Assembly (NCBI RefSeq): GCF_013116825.1
Contig: NZ_JABFNS010000003.1
Coordinates: forward strand, 86,155-150,154
DNA: 64,000 nucleotides
Origin: Myxococcus xanthus
GTDB taxonomy: Bacteria; Myxococcota; Myxococcia; Myxococcales; Myxococcaceae
Direction: 5' to 3'
Part shown: piece after piece, positions 1-7,658 of the stretch
Numbering within the stretch: position 1 is the stretch's first letter
How the letters are laid out: the number at the start of each line of letters is the position of its first letter
The notes under the pieces: model-generated
What the model was told of the DNA's origin: nothing
What the model saw: only the letters and a program-made list of their open reading frames with translations
The model's database searches: none
Program-made: the position numbers and the translations under genes

Positions 1-354
1 CCGTCCGCCCGCGGCGAGCGCTTCCTGCTCCAGCCGCATGAGCAGGTCGAACGCCGCGCGCGTCTGGTCGCCCCGGTCCGGCACGTCGCCCGTCTGGACC
101 AGGTGCGTCTTTCCGCCAATCCACCGGTCCTTCGCGTCGATGAGGCCGGCGAGCCGCAGGACTTCCTTCAGGGCGTCCACGTCACCGTGCACGTCCCCCA
201 CCGCCACCACGCGCTCCACGCCGGTGAAGGTGTCGGGGACCGCGTCCTCCAGCCGAGGCTGCGTCGGGGCATGGGGGGCGGGGGCCGCCGCCAGGAGCAG
301 CGGGACGAGCACGAGCAGGGAGCGCGTGCGAAGCAAAGAGGGGAGCATGGGCAT
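1..354 (-). CDS. Secreted metallophosphoesterase, N-terminal part
   Basis: Calcineurin-like metallophosphatase cut off by the window edge; 118 residues are visible. Residues 1-25 form a signal peptide: MPML, two Arg, then a Leu/Val/Ala core ending in AAAP. After it come the two first metal-binding motifs of the family, VAVGDVHGD near residue 50 and QTGDVPDRGDQ near residue 90. Known members hydrolyse phosphate esters or phosphoprotein with a two-metal centre; the substrate here cannot be told. The start was chosen at the first ATG before the signal peptide. The remaining motifs (GNHE and the His motifs) lie outside the window. Confidence 0.85.
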   Translation of the reverse strand, partial: MPMLPSLLRTRSLLVLVPLLLAAAPAPHAPTQPRLEDAVPDTFTGVERVVAVGDVHGDVDALKEVLRLAGLIDAKDRWIGGKTHLVQTGDVPDRGDQTRAAFDLLMRLEQEALAAGGR

Positions 355-417
355 GTCCTCTGGTGAGACGGCGCGCCTGGGCTGGCCGGCCCAGGCGCGC
401 TGGAGGTCCTCAGGGTG

Positions 418-640
418 TCACGCCCGCGCGGCCCTCGGTGCCTGAATCGTCTCCAGGCACCCGGGGCGCTCGGTCAGGTGACGGAGGGGGCAGCGGTAGT
501 CCCACTTCTGGTTCGGGGCGCCCGTGCGCTCGTAGATGATGCGCCGGGCGCCGCTGGACGTGTTGTGGTTCACGATGTCCACGCACGTGTTGGCGAGCAC
601 GCTGACCCAGGTGGACGAAATCGTGGTGGCCTGTCCCTGA
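418..640 (-). pseudogene. Ricin-type beta-trefoil lectin fragment
   Basis: About 70 residues look coding, including the lectin-like stretch CVDIVNHNTSSGARRIIYER followed by NQKWDY, close to the QxW motif of ricin-type beta-trefoil domains. There is no usable start codon in front, and the reading frame runs upstream into the oppositely transcribed acetyltransferase gene. I read it as the C-terminal remnant of a carbohydrate-binding protein. It could be a short intact gene with a rare start, but a beta-trefoil needs about 120 residues. Confidence 0.4.
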
Positions 641-720
641 CGCGCGCGCCGAACTGTGCTGCTCCCTGGATGCAGCACAGCGGGCGACACGCCGGGTGCA
701 CGTAGGATGGCGTCACGCCC

Positions 721-1218
721 ATGCGCACCCACACTGAGGCCACTCCCTACGAAGTCCACCGCGATGACGGGTTCGTCGCCTCCGACGACCCCGCGCGCAT
801 CGACCTGGACGTCGTCCATGGCTACCTGTCCCGCTCATACTGGTCCGCGGGCATTCCCCGGGAGACTGTCGAGCGGGCCGCCCGGAACTCGCTCGTCTTC
901 GGGCTCTATTCCTCTGGTGAGCAGGTGGGCTACGCCCGCGTCGTCACCGACCGCGCGAGCTTCGCCTATCTTTGTGATGTCTTCGTCCTGGAGCGGTACC
1001 AGGGGCGGGGCCTCGGCCAGTGGATGATGGAGGCGCTGCTCGAGCATCCCGACCTGCAAGGGCTTCGGCGGTTCTTGCTCGCCACGCGAGATGCCCATTC
1101 GCTCTATGCGCGTTACGGCTTTCAGCCATTGGGGGCGCCCGCGTCCTTCATGGAGCGCCATGACCCGGACGTTTATGTCCGAAATCGAGAAGAGGGCGCG
1201 AAAGCGAAGGAAGGATGA
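721..1218 (+). CDS. GNAT-family N-acetyltransferase
   Basis: 165-residue protein of the GCN5-related acetyltransferase superfamily, cytosolic, transferring acetyl from acetyl-CoA to an amine. The acetyl-CoA loop is visible as VLERYQGRGLGQWMMEALL (about residues 90-108), preceded by the beta4 strand AYLCDVFV, and the C-terminal part LYARYGFQPLG is typical of the fold. The N-terminal region SYWSAGIPRETVERA resembles the subgroup often annotated simply as GNAT protein. Length is normal. The gene stands alone; the substrate is unknown. Confidence 0.9.
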   Translation: MRTHTEATPYEVHRDDGFVASDDPARIDLDVVHGYLSRSYWSAGIPRETVERAARNSLVFGLYSSGEQVGYARVVTDRASFAYLCDVFVLERYQGRGLGQWMMEALLEHPDLQGLRRFLLATRDAHSLYARYGFQPLGAPASFMERHDPDVYVRNREEGAKAKEG

Positions 1219-1528
1219 GGCCGTGGGCATGACAACCGCTCCATGCCTGATTCCCGTTGCTTCCTGCGGTCGATGCGCTGCTGGCTGTCTTTGGGGCTGG
1301 GCGCGGTGCTCCGGGTGAGCCAACGCACAGCGTCTTCGCTACTTCACTGAGACAGTTTCTTTCCAGAGATAGCTGTCTGGTTGTCGCGGGAAATAGCGAG
1401 TGCAGGACGCTGTTTCTTTGTCAGGCGCTTGTGACAGGCTTCAAGGGTTGGTACCTTGAAATTGCGAAATGCTGTTTATGCCGGGATGCGGATTTTTTGA
1501 TGAATCTGTCGTCCGAGGAGAGAGCAGC
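1219..1528 (+). other. Intergenic region upstream of the RiPP operon
   Basis: No gene is seen. The last 150 bases are clearly less GC-rich than the surroundings, as expected for a promoter region. A possible sigma-70 pair is TTGTGA at 1429-1434 and TACCTT at 1452-1457 (17 bp apart), a poor match. A sigma-54 reading of the same stretch fails because the GG and GC dinucleotides are 12 rather than 10 bases apart. Confidence 0.3.
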
Positions 1529-3016
1529 GTGCAACAGATTGAGGTCATCCGGCAGCTCGACCATCGGTTCCAGCATCAGGAGCCGTTTGGAAATTCATCG
1601 AAAATCGTGTTGCGTGTCATCGAACGCTACAAGTTCGCCCTGGATGTGTTGTCGCGCCAGGACGCGCGGCTGCGGGCGCTGATGGAGCGCGTCGAGGCGC
1701 TGGACACCGCGTCCGTGAATGTCTTGTTCGGTGACCTGCTCGTGCGCGCCGCGCTGGAGACGGCCATCAGCAAGCTGGAGACGACGGGGCCGGTCGGGGC
1801 GGTGCGTGACACCTTCCCGGCGGTGCTCGGCGAGGCCCTTGATTCGCTGGAGGAGGGCCGTGGGATGTCCGTCGCGCGCAAGGCGATGGGGCGTGACTTC
1901 ACGGTGGGCCCTTCGGGCCGCACCTGGGTCTGGGACCTCGCGGACACGCCGTCGCGGGTCGGGGACCTGCTGCGCGACAGCATCCGCACCGGGTTCATGC
2001 CAGGTGCCCAGAGCAGCGTCGAAATCATCCGTCCGACGCCGCGCATGGTGGAAGGCCTGGAGCGGGCTTGTGAGCTGCTCAGGCGACTGGTGCCGCAGAT
2101 GGCGCAGAGCGTCTTCCTGCACCTGCACTGCATCGCCGTGGCGAACATCCGGGGGGCGCGTGGCCGGATGCTCACCGGCTCCGGGGGCGACGGCACGCCG
2201 TGCATGATTTTCATCGACCCGGACGAGCTGGAGAACCCGTGGGACACGGCGGGCCACATCCTGCATGAGGCGATTCACCTCAAGCTCTCCGACCTGATTC
2301 GCACGGGCGCCATCGTGACGGATGACGACCCGGTGGAGCTGCCCTGGGGACGGCGGACGGCCCTGTCCAACAGCGTCTTCGCCTACCACGCGTACGCGCA
2401 CATGCAGGTGTTCCGCGAGGCGGTGAAGCACCTGGGGCCGGACTGCTACGCGGAGTTCGGCGCGCCTCGTGACTACGACGCTCCGGCCCACGCGATGTCG
2501 GTGGTGAAGAATGACGTCAAGCCCTACTCCCGGGCCGAGGAGCGGCTGGCGTACCTGCACTCGCAGCTCTCGGGCCCACTGTCGCCCCGGGTGACGCCCT
2601 ACGGGCGCGAGCTCGTCGCGTGGCTCTGGGACACGGTTCGTCCCCTGGTGGACGGAGTCACCACAGGCGGCACCGCTCCGCGCGCCGCGGCCTCCACGCC
2701 GTCGCCGGTCAGCTCCAGCCGGGCGCCGTCCTCGGTGCGTTACCGGCAGGGGCGGAACCTCTCGTTGCGCCGCTCTCCGGCGTCGGAGGTGCTGTTCGCG
2801 CTGGACCCCACGTCGCAGAAGATCGTCACCCTGAACCTGTCGGCGTGGCTCGCCTTCGAGCTGTGTGACGGCAAGACGGAGGAAGAGGTTCTCACCTCGT
2901 ACACGTCGTCGCTGGGGCTCGGGGCCGAGCGCGCCTGGGCCCAGCTGGCGCCCACGCTCAGGGGCCTGGAGTCGAGCGGGATGATTGAGCAGGTCGCCGA
3001 GGGAGGTGCACCGTGA
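1529..3016 (+). CDS. aKG-HExxH-type peptide hydroxylase with C-terminal PqqD-like domain (paralogue 1)
   Basis: 495-residue protein with a HEAIH motif at residues 246-250, followed by VFAYHAYAH and HAMSVVKND, all shared with the next gene. This matches the HExxH family of putative peptide-modifying enzymes, some of which are 2-oxoglutarate/iron peptide beta-hydroxylases. Residues about 400-490 (VLFALDPTSQKIVTLNLSAW, then FELCDGKTEEEV) look like a PqqD-type domain, the module that binds RiPP leader peptides. I chose GTG 1529 over an upstream ATG because it follows a GAGGAGAG ribosome site and aligns with the start of the paralogue. The stop overlaps the next start by 4 bases, so the two are translationally coupled. 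Catalytic activity is inferred from the family. Confidence 0.85.
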   Translation: MQQIEVIRQLDHRFQHQEPFGNSSKIVLRVIERYKFALDVLSRQDARLRALMERVEALDTASVNVLFGDLLVRAALETAISKLETTGPVGAVRDTFPAVLGEALDSLEEGRGMSVARKAMGRDFTVGPSGRTWVWDLADTPSRVGDLLRDSIRTGFMPGAQSSVEIIRPTPRMVEGLERACELLRRLVPQMAQSVFLHLHCIAVANIRGARGRMLTGSGGDGTPCMIFIDPDELENPWDTAGHILHEAIHLKLSDLIRTGAIVTDDDPVELPWGRRTALSNSVFAYHAYAHMQVFREAVKHLGPDCYAEFGAPRDYDAPAHAMSVVKNDVKPYSRAEERLAYLHSQLSGPLSPRVTPYGRELVAWLWDTVRPLVDGVTTGGTAPRAAASTPSPVSSSRAPSSVRYRQGRNLSLRRSPASEVLFALDPTSQKIVTLNLSAWLAFELCDGKTEEEVLTSYTSSLGLGAERAWAQLAPTLRGLESSGMIEQVAEGGAP

Positions 3017-4470
3017 CGAGCGTCCTGGGCGTCGTTCAGACGGCTGACCGTGCGCTGTCGAAGCACCCTGTGTTCGGGGACTCGCCACGAATCCTGGCGA
3101 AGGTGCTGACCCGCTACCGCTTTGGCGTGGAGTTGTTCGCGGAGCGGCTCCCGTCCCTGGCGCGCGCCGCGTCCACGGTGGAGGCGCTCAGTGACGCCGA
3201 CGCGCGCCGCGTCTTCTTCGACCCGCTCGTGCGCCTGACGCTGGAGCAGGCCTTCTCCGGCCTGGAGGCGGGCCACCTGGCGTCGCCGCACCCGCTGGAG
3301 GAGATGCTGCCGGGTGCGCTGGAGGCGCTGCCGCTGGGCCTGTGCGAGTCGCGCATGCCCTCGCGCTTTCGGGTGGGCTCGGAGGTGCCGAAGTGGCTGT
3401 GGGACGTGGCCCGGCCCGCGGACCCGTACTCCCGGGCGCTGCATGCCGCGTTCGACGGCGTCTTCGGCGCGAAGTCCAAGAGCGGCGGAACGCTCTTGAG
3501 CCCGGACGCCACCGCGCAGCGGAAGATCAACGACTCCATCGAGCTGCTCTCCCTGCTGCTGCCTGACTCGGGCGCGAGCGCGCTGACCCACATCGAGGCC
3601 ATCGCGCTGCTCAGCGCCCGGCTCGAAGGGGGCACCGTCCTGTCCGCCGCGGGGGGCGACCTGACGCCCTCCACCATCTTCCTGTCGTTGGAGGAGCTCG
3701 GGAACCCCTGGGACGTCGCCGGATGCCTGCTGCACGAAGGGCTTCACATGAAGCTCTTCGACGCGACGCGCTCGGTGGCGCTCGCGGCCCGTCCGGAGGA
3801 GACCATTCAGGTCCCCTGGCGTGACATCCGCTGGTCCATCGTCCGCACGGTGTTCGCCTACCACGTCTACGTGCACCTCTCGCTCTTCAAGGCGGCCGCG
3901 CTCACGGCGGACCGCACCCTGACGGAGCGGTTCGGGGACCCCTCGGCGTACGTGTCTCGCCCGCATGCGATGTCGGTGGTGAACAACGACAGCGCCTCGC
4001 GCTACGGCCGCTCGGTGGACCGCGCCCGCTACCTGGGAGAGATGTTGCTGACGGAGTGGGCCCACCTGCTCACCCCGCAGGGGCGCGACTTCGTCCGGTG
4101 GCTGAGCGAGTCCCTGGCGCCCGTGGACCGCGAGCTCTTCCTCAAGGACGCCGGCCCCCGAGCCCGTGAGCAGGCGCGGGCCGCGTACCGCAAGGTGAAC
4201 GGGCTGCGGGTCCGCCCGTCGAAGCAGGGCGAGTGCTTGATGGTGTTCTCACCGGCCGCGCCGCGCATCCACTGGCTCGACTTGAATGCGTGGCTGATTT
4301 TCGAACTCAGCGACGGCCGGACGTACTCCGACATGGAGCGGGCCTACCTCGAGGTTGTCGGCGCGAGAGTGGCCCCGGACGAGGCGCGCCGACAGTTGCG
4401 TTCGGGGCTCGACTCACTAGTACGCAGTACCCTCGTAGAGCCAACACGGCAGCAAGGAGACGTGGCATGA
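3013..4470 (+). CDS. aKG-HExxH-type peptide hydroxylase with C-terminal PqqD-like domain (paralogue 2)
   Basis: 485-residue paralogue of the preceding gene with the same order: helical N-terminal half, HEGLH at residues 241-245, VFAYHVYVH, HAMSVVNND, and a PqqD-like C-terminus (WLDLNAWLIFELSDGRTYSD, about residues 420-440). GTG start with GGGAGGTG just before it; it overlaps the upstream stop as GTGA, and its own stop overlaps the precursor start as ATGA. The tight coupling of both enzymes with the small peptide gene argues that all three act together, probably as a heterodimer or two-step modification system on the 50-residue peptide. Divergence between the paralogues suggests different residues are modified or that one has a mainly structural role. 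Confidence 0.85.
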   Translation: MTSVLGVVQTADRALSKHPVFGDSPRILAKVLTRYRFGVELFAERLPSLARAASTVEALSDADARRVFFDPLVRLTLEQAFSGLEAGHLASPHPLEEMLPGALEALPLGLCESRMPSRFRVGSEVPKWLWDVARPADPYSRALHAAFDGVFGAKSKSGGTLLSPDATAQRKINDSIELLSLLLPDSGASALTHIEAIALLSARLEGGTVLSAAGGDLTPSTIFLSLEELGNPWDVAGCLLHEGLHMKLFDATRSVALAARPEETIQVPWRDIRWSIVRTVFAYHVYVHLSLFKAAALTADRTLTERFGDPSAYVSRPHAMSVVNNDSASRYGRSVDRARYLGEMLLTEWAHLLTPQGRDFVRWLSESLAPVDRELFLKDAGPRAREQARAAYRKVNGLRVRPSKQGECLMVFSPAAPRIHWLDLNAWLIFELSDGRTYSDMERAYLEVVGARVAPDEARRQLRSGLDSLVRSTLVEPTRQQGDVA

Positions 4471-4619
4471 ACAACGGATCGCAGTGGCTGGAGACCGTGA
4501 AGAACCTGGTGGCCGAGAAGGACCTGCTCCAGGAGCCGAGCGTGACGTGTGGGTCGAGCGCGGAGCGCCAGTGGTGGCCGCCCTACGTCGTCAACGACAC
4601 GTCCAAGAAGGAGGACTGA
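4467..4619 (+). CDS. Candidate RiPP precursor peptide, 50 residues
   Basis: Small gene whose ATG overlaps the stop of the second HExxH enzyme. The product begins MNNGSQWLETVKNLVAEKDL, a helical leader-like part, and continues with a short region holding a single Cys, SSAERQWWPPYVVND and a charged KKED tail. A helical leader followed by a Trp/Pro/Tyr-rich segment, next to leader-binding PqqD-like domains, is the usual layout of ribosomally made, post-translationally modified peptides. The core and cleavage site are not known; residues about 24-50 are the likely core. No transporter or peptidase is adjacent. I do not recognise a named precursor family. Confidence 0.75.
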   Translation: MNNGSQWLETVKNLVAEKDLLQEPSVTCGSSAERQWWPPYVVNDTSKKED

Positions 4620-4652
4620 CCCCCGTCGGGTCAGCCTGAAGCCCTGACGTTC

Positions 4653-4696
4653 CGCCCGCCGTGTTCGCGCTCGCTTCGAGCCGGATGCGGCGGGCG
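4653..4696 (+). terminator. Hairpin between precursor and oxidoreductase genes
   Basis: A 9-bp perfect stem, CGCCCGCCG at 4653-4661 pairing with CGGCGGGCG at 4688-4696, lies just after the precursor gene. There is no T-run. It may be an attenuator or 3' stabiliser giving more precursor than oxidoreductase message, a common arrangement in RiPP operons. Confidence 0.4.
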
Positions 4697-4734
4697 CTAT
4701 TCCATGTCTCCATGCCACCGAGGACAGCGAGCGA

Positions 4735-6186
4735 ATGGACACCTATGACATCGTGGTGGCGGGCAACGGCGCGTTGGGCCTGGCGACCGCGCGCGCCTTG
4801 ACGCGGGTGGACCCCCGTCTGCGCATCGCCGTGGTCGGTCCCGTCAGCCGTCCCGCGGGAGCGTCCCCCGCCGCCGGGGCGATGCTGGGGTGCTACGGTG
4901 AGGTGACGGCGCCCCTGCTGCGGACCGCGCCGGGCCGCGCGAAGCATGCCAAGGGCGTGCTCGCCGCGCGCCTCTGGCCCTCGTGGCTGGAGCAGCTCAA
5001 CGGCGAGCTGCCCGCGGACGCACACGTCCAGGTCCGCGCGGGCACCATTGTCTTCAGCAACGCCAAGTCCGGGACGATTGAGGACGAGAACTTCATCGCA
5101 ATCCAGCAGGCGGTGAAGGACGAGGACGAGCCGCACGAGCTGCTGGACCCCAACCAGGTGCCGGGCCTGAACCCCGCGGAGGACTGCCGGCCCAAGCAGG
5201 CGCTGTTCCTTCCCCGCGAGGGCTCGGTGGACGCGAGCCGCCTGCTGCGGGCGCTCTCCCTGTCGCTGGAGCAGTCGCCGCAGGTGTCCGTCGTGGACGG
5301 GGCGGTCAAGGCGCTGGACGTCCAGGGGGGCCGCGTGGCGGGCGTGCGGTTGGAGGATGGCCGCGCGCTCAGCGCCGCGCAGGTGGTGCTCGCCATGGGC
5401 GTCGGGACGCAGGCGGTGCTCGACGAGCTACCGGAGCTGGCGCGGCGCATCCCCCGCATCTTCAGCGGCGGCGGGACGTCGCTGCTGCTCCAGGTGCCCC
5501 GGCCGTCGCTCCAGCACGTGGTGCGCACGCCGAACCGGGCCTTCGCGTGTGGCCTTCATGGCATGCCCCGCGGAGGGGACCAGCTCTACTTCGGCGCGAC
5601 GAACATCTTGATGGCGCGGCCGATGCTGCGCACCACGCCGGCCGACATGTACTTCCTGCTGGAGTGCGTCCTGGAGCAGATTGACCAGGACCTCTGCGCC
5701 GCGCAGCTCGTCGCCTGGCAGGCGGGAAACCGGCCCGTCACCGTGGACACGTGCCCGCTCATCGGACCGACGTCCGTTGACGGGCTGTGGCTGCTCACGG
5801 GCACGTACCGCGACGGGCTGTTCCTCTCCCCGCTGCTGGGGCAGCACATGGCGCGGCGGATGTGCGGGCAGAGCGGCCTGGTGGCCGAGGACTTCCTGCC
5901 GGAGCGCAAGCCCATCTCCCTCTACACGCTGAAGGAGGCGCGCGCGGAGGCGCTCAAGCACTACCTGGCCATGGGGTGGGAGCACGGCATCCGGCTGCCC
6001 AAGGTGGGCTGGCACCGCGCCTTCCCGCGCTTCTACCAGCAGATGCTGGACTCGCTCTACGACGCGCTGGGGGAGGAGGAGTTCGTCATGCCCCCGGAGC
6101 TCCTGGCCATCGTCGACAGCAATCGCGCGGCCATGGTGCCGTTCTTCCGCAACTACTACGCGGAGGTCCGCAAGGCCTGGGCGTGA
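4735..6186 (+). CDS. FAD-dependent oxidoreductase of the DAO family
   Basis: 483-residue flavoprotein. The N-terminal Rossmann motif VVAGNGALGLATARAL (about residues 8-23) binds FAD, and the C-terminal GTYRDGLFLSPLLGQHMARR is the second FAD contact typical of glycine oxidase/ThiO-type D-amino-acid oxidases. These enzymes oxidise amines or amino acids to imines using oxygen. ATG preceded by GAGGACAGCGAGCGA. It lies 115 bp after the precursor on the same strand, so it is probably part of the RiPP operon and could oxidise an amine of the hydroxylated peptide or a precursor metabolite. The roughly 100-residue C-terminal extension beyond the FAD domain is unrecognised. Function in the pathway is inference. 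Confidence 0.8.
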   Translation: MDTYDIVVAGNGALGLATARALTRVDPRLRIAVVGPVSRPAGASPAAGAMLGCYGEVTAPLLRTAPGRAKHAKGVLAARLWPSWLEQLNGELPADAHVQVRAGTIVFSNAKSGTIEDENFIAIQQAVKDEDEPHELLDPNQVPGLNPAEDCRPKQALFLPREGSVDASRLLRALSLSLEQSPQVSVVDGAVKALDVQGGRVAGVRLEDGRALSAAQVVLAMGVGTQAVLDELPELARRIPRIFSGGGTSLLLQVPRPSLQHVVRTPNRAFACGLHGMPRGGDQLYFGATNILMARPMLRTTPADMYFLLECVLEQIDQDLCAAQLVAWQAGNRPVTVDTCPLIGPTSVDGLWLLTGTYRDGLFLSPLLGQHMARRMCGQSGLVAEDFLPERKPISLYTLKEARAEALKHYLAMGWEHGIRLPKVGWHRAFPRFYQQMLDSLYDALGEEEFVMPPELLAIVDSNRAAMVPFFRNYYAEVRKAWA

Positions 6187-6208
6187 AGCGGGCCCAGGCC
6201 CGGGACGC

Positions 6209-6691
6209 TCAGTGGCTCTCCACCGCCGTCCGGTTCTGCCGGGCCGTGACGGCCTCAATCACCTGCTCCGGCGGGACGACGCCCTCGCGCCCGAGCAGCA
6301 CCGCGGTGGACTCGCCCTCCGCCACCACCTTCCCGCGCGAGACGAACTGGTGGGTGGCATAGAAGTACTTCTCGTCCCAGCGGGTAATCGACATGGACAC
6401 CGTGTACTTCTGGAACGGGCGAAGCGGCTTTTTGTAGTCCATGGTGTGGCGCACGATGATGGGCGCCCACTTCTGCTTGAGCATGAGCGCCAGCAGGCCC
6501 GTCCGGATGAACAGGTCGACCCGGCTCAAGTCACAGACGGTGAGGAACCGTCCGTTGTTCATGTGCAGGTTCAGGTCCAGGTCATTGGGCAGGACGCGCT
6601 GCTCCAGCGTGCTCGTCAGCGCGTCCACGCGCATCTCCGGCTTCCAGAGCGAGGAGAGCATGACCCACAACATCCTGAGATAGAGATTCAT
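6209..6691 (-). CDS. Acyl-CoA thioesterase-like protein (hotdog fold)
   Basis: 160-residue 4HBT-type hotdog protein. The family signature NDLDLNLHMNNGRFLTVCDL lies at about residues 30-50, after an MNLYLRMLW start that is usual in this group. Such proteins hydrolyse long-chain acyl thioesters. It is the last gene of a four-gene lipid operon on the minus strand, and its 3' end lies only 22 bp from the convergent end of the flavoprotein gene. Its start lies 110 bases inside the 3' end of the upstream hydrolase gene. Confidence 0.8.
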   Translation of the reverse strand: MNLYLRMLWVMLSSLWKPEMRVDALTSTLEQRVLPNDLDLNLHMNNGRFLTVCDLSRVDLFIRTGLLALMLKQKWAPIIVRHTMDYKKPLRPFQKYTVSMSITRWDEKYFYATHQFVSRGKVVAEGESTAVLLGREGVVPPEQVIEAVTARQNRTAVESH

Positions 6692-7658
6692 GTGCTTCGG
6701 ACGGCTCCTGCAGGAAGAACGAGATGAGCCGGGCCGGCGGGTAGTAACCCAGCCCGGAGGAACGCTGATACATGAAACCCAGGTGCCCGCCATGCGGCGT
6801 CAGCTCCAGCCGCACGTGCTCCCGCAGCGCGCGTGCGTCGGGGAGCGTGTCCCGGGCGACGAGCGGGTCGTCCTCGGCGTTGAGGACGAGGAAGGGCACC
6901 TCGATGCCTGACAGGAATTGCTGGCTGCTGCACCGCTCGTAGTAGTCCTCCGCGTCCTTGAAGCCGTGGAGGGGCGCGGTGAAGACCTCGTCGAAGGCCT
7001 GGATGCTGCGCATCCCGTTCAGCGCCCCGACGCGTGAGGCGAACTCCGGCAGGTGGGCCTTGAGCCGCGCGACGCGCTTGTACGAGTTCAACACGCGGAG
7101 CTGGTAGAGCTGGTTGATGCCTTCGCAGGCCCGCCGGGCCGTGCTGCCCAGGGAGAAAGTCAGGGACACGGCCGCCGCGGCGGACAGGTGGCTGGCGTGG
7201 CCTGTCTCCGCCAGGTAGCGAATCAGCATGCTGCCGCCCAAAGAGAAGCCCACGCCATAGAGTGGCGTGTGGGGCTCCTGCTCACGGACGAAGCCCACCA
7301 GCCAGGCCAGGTGGTCGGTGAAGCCCGCGTGATAGAAGGGGGCCCGCCGGTTGGGCACGGCGCCGCCCCGGTGGCACACCACCGCCGCGCGCAGGCCGCG
7401 CGGGGACAGCTCCGACAGCAGGCTTCGGACGTAGGTGGAGTCCTGCGTGCCCTGCATGCCGGGCAGCAGGATGAACAAGGGCCCTGGCCGCGTCCGGTTC
7501 AGCCAGTACACGTCCACGAAGTCACCGTCCGCCAGCTCGTGGCGGATGTGCTCGGTGACCACGTCGTGCCGGCGCCGGTCCAGGTGGGGGACCACGGTCT
7601 GCACGTGGGAGAAGCGCAGCCACCAGGGGACGTGGAAGATGTTCGCAGGCTCAGCCAT
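6582..7658 (-). CDS. YheT-type alpha/beta hydrolase
   Basis: 358-residue serine hydrolase resembling the YheT/ABHD1-3 lipid hydrolases. Visible features: LFILLPGMQGTQDSTYVRSL, the nucleophile elbow GVGFSLGGSML, an Asp in NAEDDPLVA and the catalytic His in TPHGGHLGF. The family normally ends close to the ARLISFFLQ helix; the last 35 residues here overlap the thioesterase gene and look like read-through in a second frame. The start overlaps the upstream hydroxylase stop by 8 bases. Probable role: hydrolysis or transfer of acyl chains together with the two upstream lipid enzymes. Confidence 0.8.
   Translation of the reverse strand: MAEPANIFHVPWWLRFSHVQTVVPHLDRRRHDVVTEHIRHELADGDFVDVYWLNRTRPGPLFILLPGMQGTQDSTYVRSLLSELSPRGLRAAVVCHRGGAVPNRRAPFYHAGFTDHLAWLVGFVREQEPHTPLYGVGFSLGGSMLIRYLAETGHASHLSAAAAVSLTFSLGSTARRACEGINQLYQLRVLNSYKRVARLKAHLPEFASRVGALNGMRSIQAFDEVFTAPLHGFKDAEDYYERCSSQQFLSGIEVPFLVLNAEDDPLVARDTLPDARALREHVRLELTPHGGHLGFMYQRSSGLGYYPPARLISFFLQEPSEAHESLSQDVVGHALLALEAGDARGRADEHAGAARPAQ

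Noticed and set aside
38..445. Plus-strand frame over the first 450 bases
   Set aside because: It is antisense to the metallophosphatase, whose signal peptide and metal motifs are clear.
1429..1475. Possible sigma-54 promoter before the RiPP operon (TGGTAC followed by TTGC)
   Set aside because: The GG and GC are 12 bases apart instead of 10.
1595..3088. Minus-strand frame of about 500 codons opposite the first HExxH gene
   Set aside because: Arg/Gln/His-rich shadow; the plus strand has conserved paralogous motifs.
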